DNA of 17,659 nucleotides from Halocafeteria seosinensis (taxonomy: Eukaryota > Sar > Bigyra > Bicosoecida). The stretch's first letter is position 1; each line of letters begins with the position of its first letter. The stretch covers positions 1 through 17,659 of the forward strand of contig LVLI01000123.1 of assembly GCA_001687465.1 (NCBI GenBank), read 5' to 3'. Shown here one piece after another: positions 16,504 to 17,659 of the stretch. Made by a program: the position numbers and the translations under genes. Under the pieces are notes generated by a model, which saw nothing but the letters and a program-made list of their open reading frames with translations, was not told where the DNA came from and ran no database searches.

Positions 16504-17535
16504 CAAGTACTATGAACAAAGTATTGAGTTCTGTATGAAATCCTTTTACAAAGAGATCAAATACCTTTATACTAACAAATATAAATCAGAAAATGACGTT
16601 CTAATTTCTCAGTTTATTCCCACTAGTGTTGCTGAGGACTTCTAGCGTACCCAAAGACAGCCTAACCTCTGGTTCCACACACCTGATCAACTATTATGAA
16701 CAAAGTATTGAGTTCTGTATGAAATCCTTTTACAAAGAGATCAAATACCTTTATACTAACAAATATAAATCAGAAAATGACGTTCTCATTTCTCAGTTTA
16801 TTCCCACTAGTGTTGCTGAGGACTTCTAGCGTACCCAAAGACAGCCTGACCTCGGTTCCACACACCTGATCAACTATTATGAACAAAGTATTGAGTTCTG
16901 TATGAAATCCTTTTACAAAGAGATCAACTACCTTTATACTAACAAATATAAACAAGAAAATGACGTTCTCATTTCTCAGTTTATTCCCACTAGTATTGCT
17001 GAGGACCTCTAGCGTACCCAAAGACAGCCTGACCTCGGTTCCACACACCTGATCAACTATTATGAACAAAGTATTGAGTTCTGTATGAAATCCTTTTACA
17101 AAGAGATCAAATACCTTTATACTAACAAATATAAATCAGAAAATGACGTCCTCATTTCTCAGTTTATTCCCACTAGTGTTGCTGAGGACTTCTAGCGTAC
17201 CCAAAGACAGCCTGACCTCGGTTCCACACACCTGATCAACTATTATGAACAAAGTATTGAGTTCTGTATGAAATCCTTTTACAAAGAGATCAACTACCTT
17301 TATACTAACAAATATAAATCAGAAAATGACGTTCTCATTTCTCAGTTTATTCCCACTAGTGTTGCTGAGACTTCTAGCGTACCCAAAGACAGTCCGACCT
17401 CGGTTCCACACACCTGACCAAGTACTATGAACAAAGTATTGAGTTCTGTATGAAATCCTTTTACAAAGAGATCAACTACCTTTATACTAACAAATATAAA
17501 TCAGAAAATGACGTTCTCATATCTCAGTTTACTCC
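16504..17535. repeat. Tandem array of a 183-bp unit, six copies, with coding character
   Basis: The string ATGAACAAAGTATTGAG begins at 16512, 16696, 16879, 17062, 17245 and 17427: steps of 184, 183, 183, 183 and 182 bp. Copies differ at only a few positions; the last is partial and ends near 17535. The unit is 61 codons. One plus frame is open throughout except for a single TAG in GACTTCTAG, present in the first four copies. It encodes YYEQSIEFCMKSFYKEI, then YLYTNKYK and ENDVLISQFIPTSVAEDF. The fifth copy has lost one G and reads ETSSVPKDS instead. Copies 1 and 6 share CAAGTACTATGAAC at the junction, whereas 2-5 have CAACTATTATGAAC. AT-rich relative to the flanks. Either a satellite seeded by a gene segment or a decayed repeat protein. 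Confidence 0.93.
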
Positions 17536-17641
17536 ACTGGAACCCAGTGTCCCGCAGCAAGACTCAAGCCTGACTGAAACACTGGACTGGCGCATACGAG
17601 TACAGTGTGCTAAAAGCGGAGGGAACATGGTTGAATCATGA
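17450..17641 (+). pseudogene. Terminal repeat copy reading into a unique C-terminal tail
   Basis: The last array copy stays open past the place where the other copies have TAG. It continues from SQFTPLEPSVPQQDSSL to a TGA at 17639-17641, 63 codons from the ATG at 17450. The tail is not part of the 183-bp unit. It may be the original 3' end of the gene from which the repeat arose; the upstream copies would then be partial duplications. No family is recognised, and there is no independent sign that it is expressed. Confidence 0.3.
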
Positions 17642-17659
17642 GATCTCTATACACTGAAG

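Noticed and set aside
16504-17535. CRISPR-like array
   Set aside because: The repeats are 183 bp, directly adjacent with no unique spacers, in a eukaryotic intron-bearing context.
16504-17535. TAG reassigned to glutamine, which would make the repeat array fully coding
   Set aside because: The HAD and GST genes both end at TAG exactly where their families end, so TAG is a normal stop here.

Overview
The window looks like nuclear DNA of a eukaryote with short introns, probably a microbial one (an alga or protist). Three genes are cut by canonical GT-AG introns of 59 to 108 bp. Two conserved eukaryotic protein types (an HDHD5/CECR5-like HAD hydrolase and an F-box protein) sit beside a PDR-type ABCG transporter that is neither of the plant nor of the fungal Walker-A type. 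Three of the four start codons lie in the context AAAATG(A/G). I cannot name the species; a stramenopile or other algal/protist lineage is only a guess.

Layout. 1-2844: repeat-derived DNA. It holds a roughly 600-bp element with 21-bp terminal inverted repeats (51-651) and, on the minus strand, a decayed Mutator-like (MULE) transposase whose SWIM and CCHC zinc motifs are still readable, followed upstream by further broken frames. 2978-3340: a 74-bp dimeric minisatellite. 3563-3860: a broken minus-strand reading frame of unknown identity. 3861-5876: no supported gene.

5877-10613 is the genic core. It has an HDHD5-like HAD phosphatase with a likely mitochondrial presequence (plus strand, 3 exons), a bacterial-type glutathione S-transferase family protein (plus strand, 8 exons) and a single-exon F-box protein (minus strand, convergent with the GST gene). 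After a 1.34-kb intergenic stretch that would carry both promoters, a plus-strand PDR/ABCG gene starts at 11955. It runs through 10 exons encoding the first nucleotide-binding domain and the start of the first membrane domain. It then stops matching at 14100, close to a 16-nt poly-T run that may mark an insertion.

14250-17659: no recognisable gene. It ends in six tandem copies of a 183-bp unit (16504-17535). The unit is 61 codons long and has a single recurring in-frame TAG.

The genes do not form an obvious pathway. HAD hydrolase, GST and PDR pump are housekeeping or detoxification functions, but adjacency in a eukaryote is weak evidence of cooperation. I found no convincing new multi-gene system. 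The most unusual items are the two coding-derived repeat regions, the truncated transporter, the GST lacking its family's active-site cysteine, and the transposase pseudogene in which a TGA replaces a zinc-ligand cysteine.
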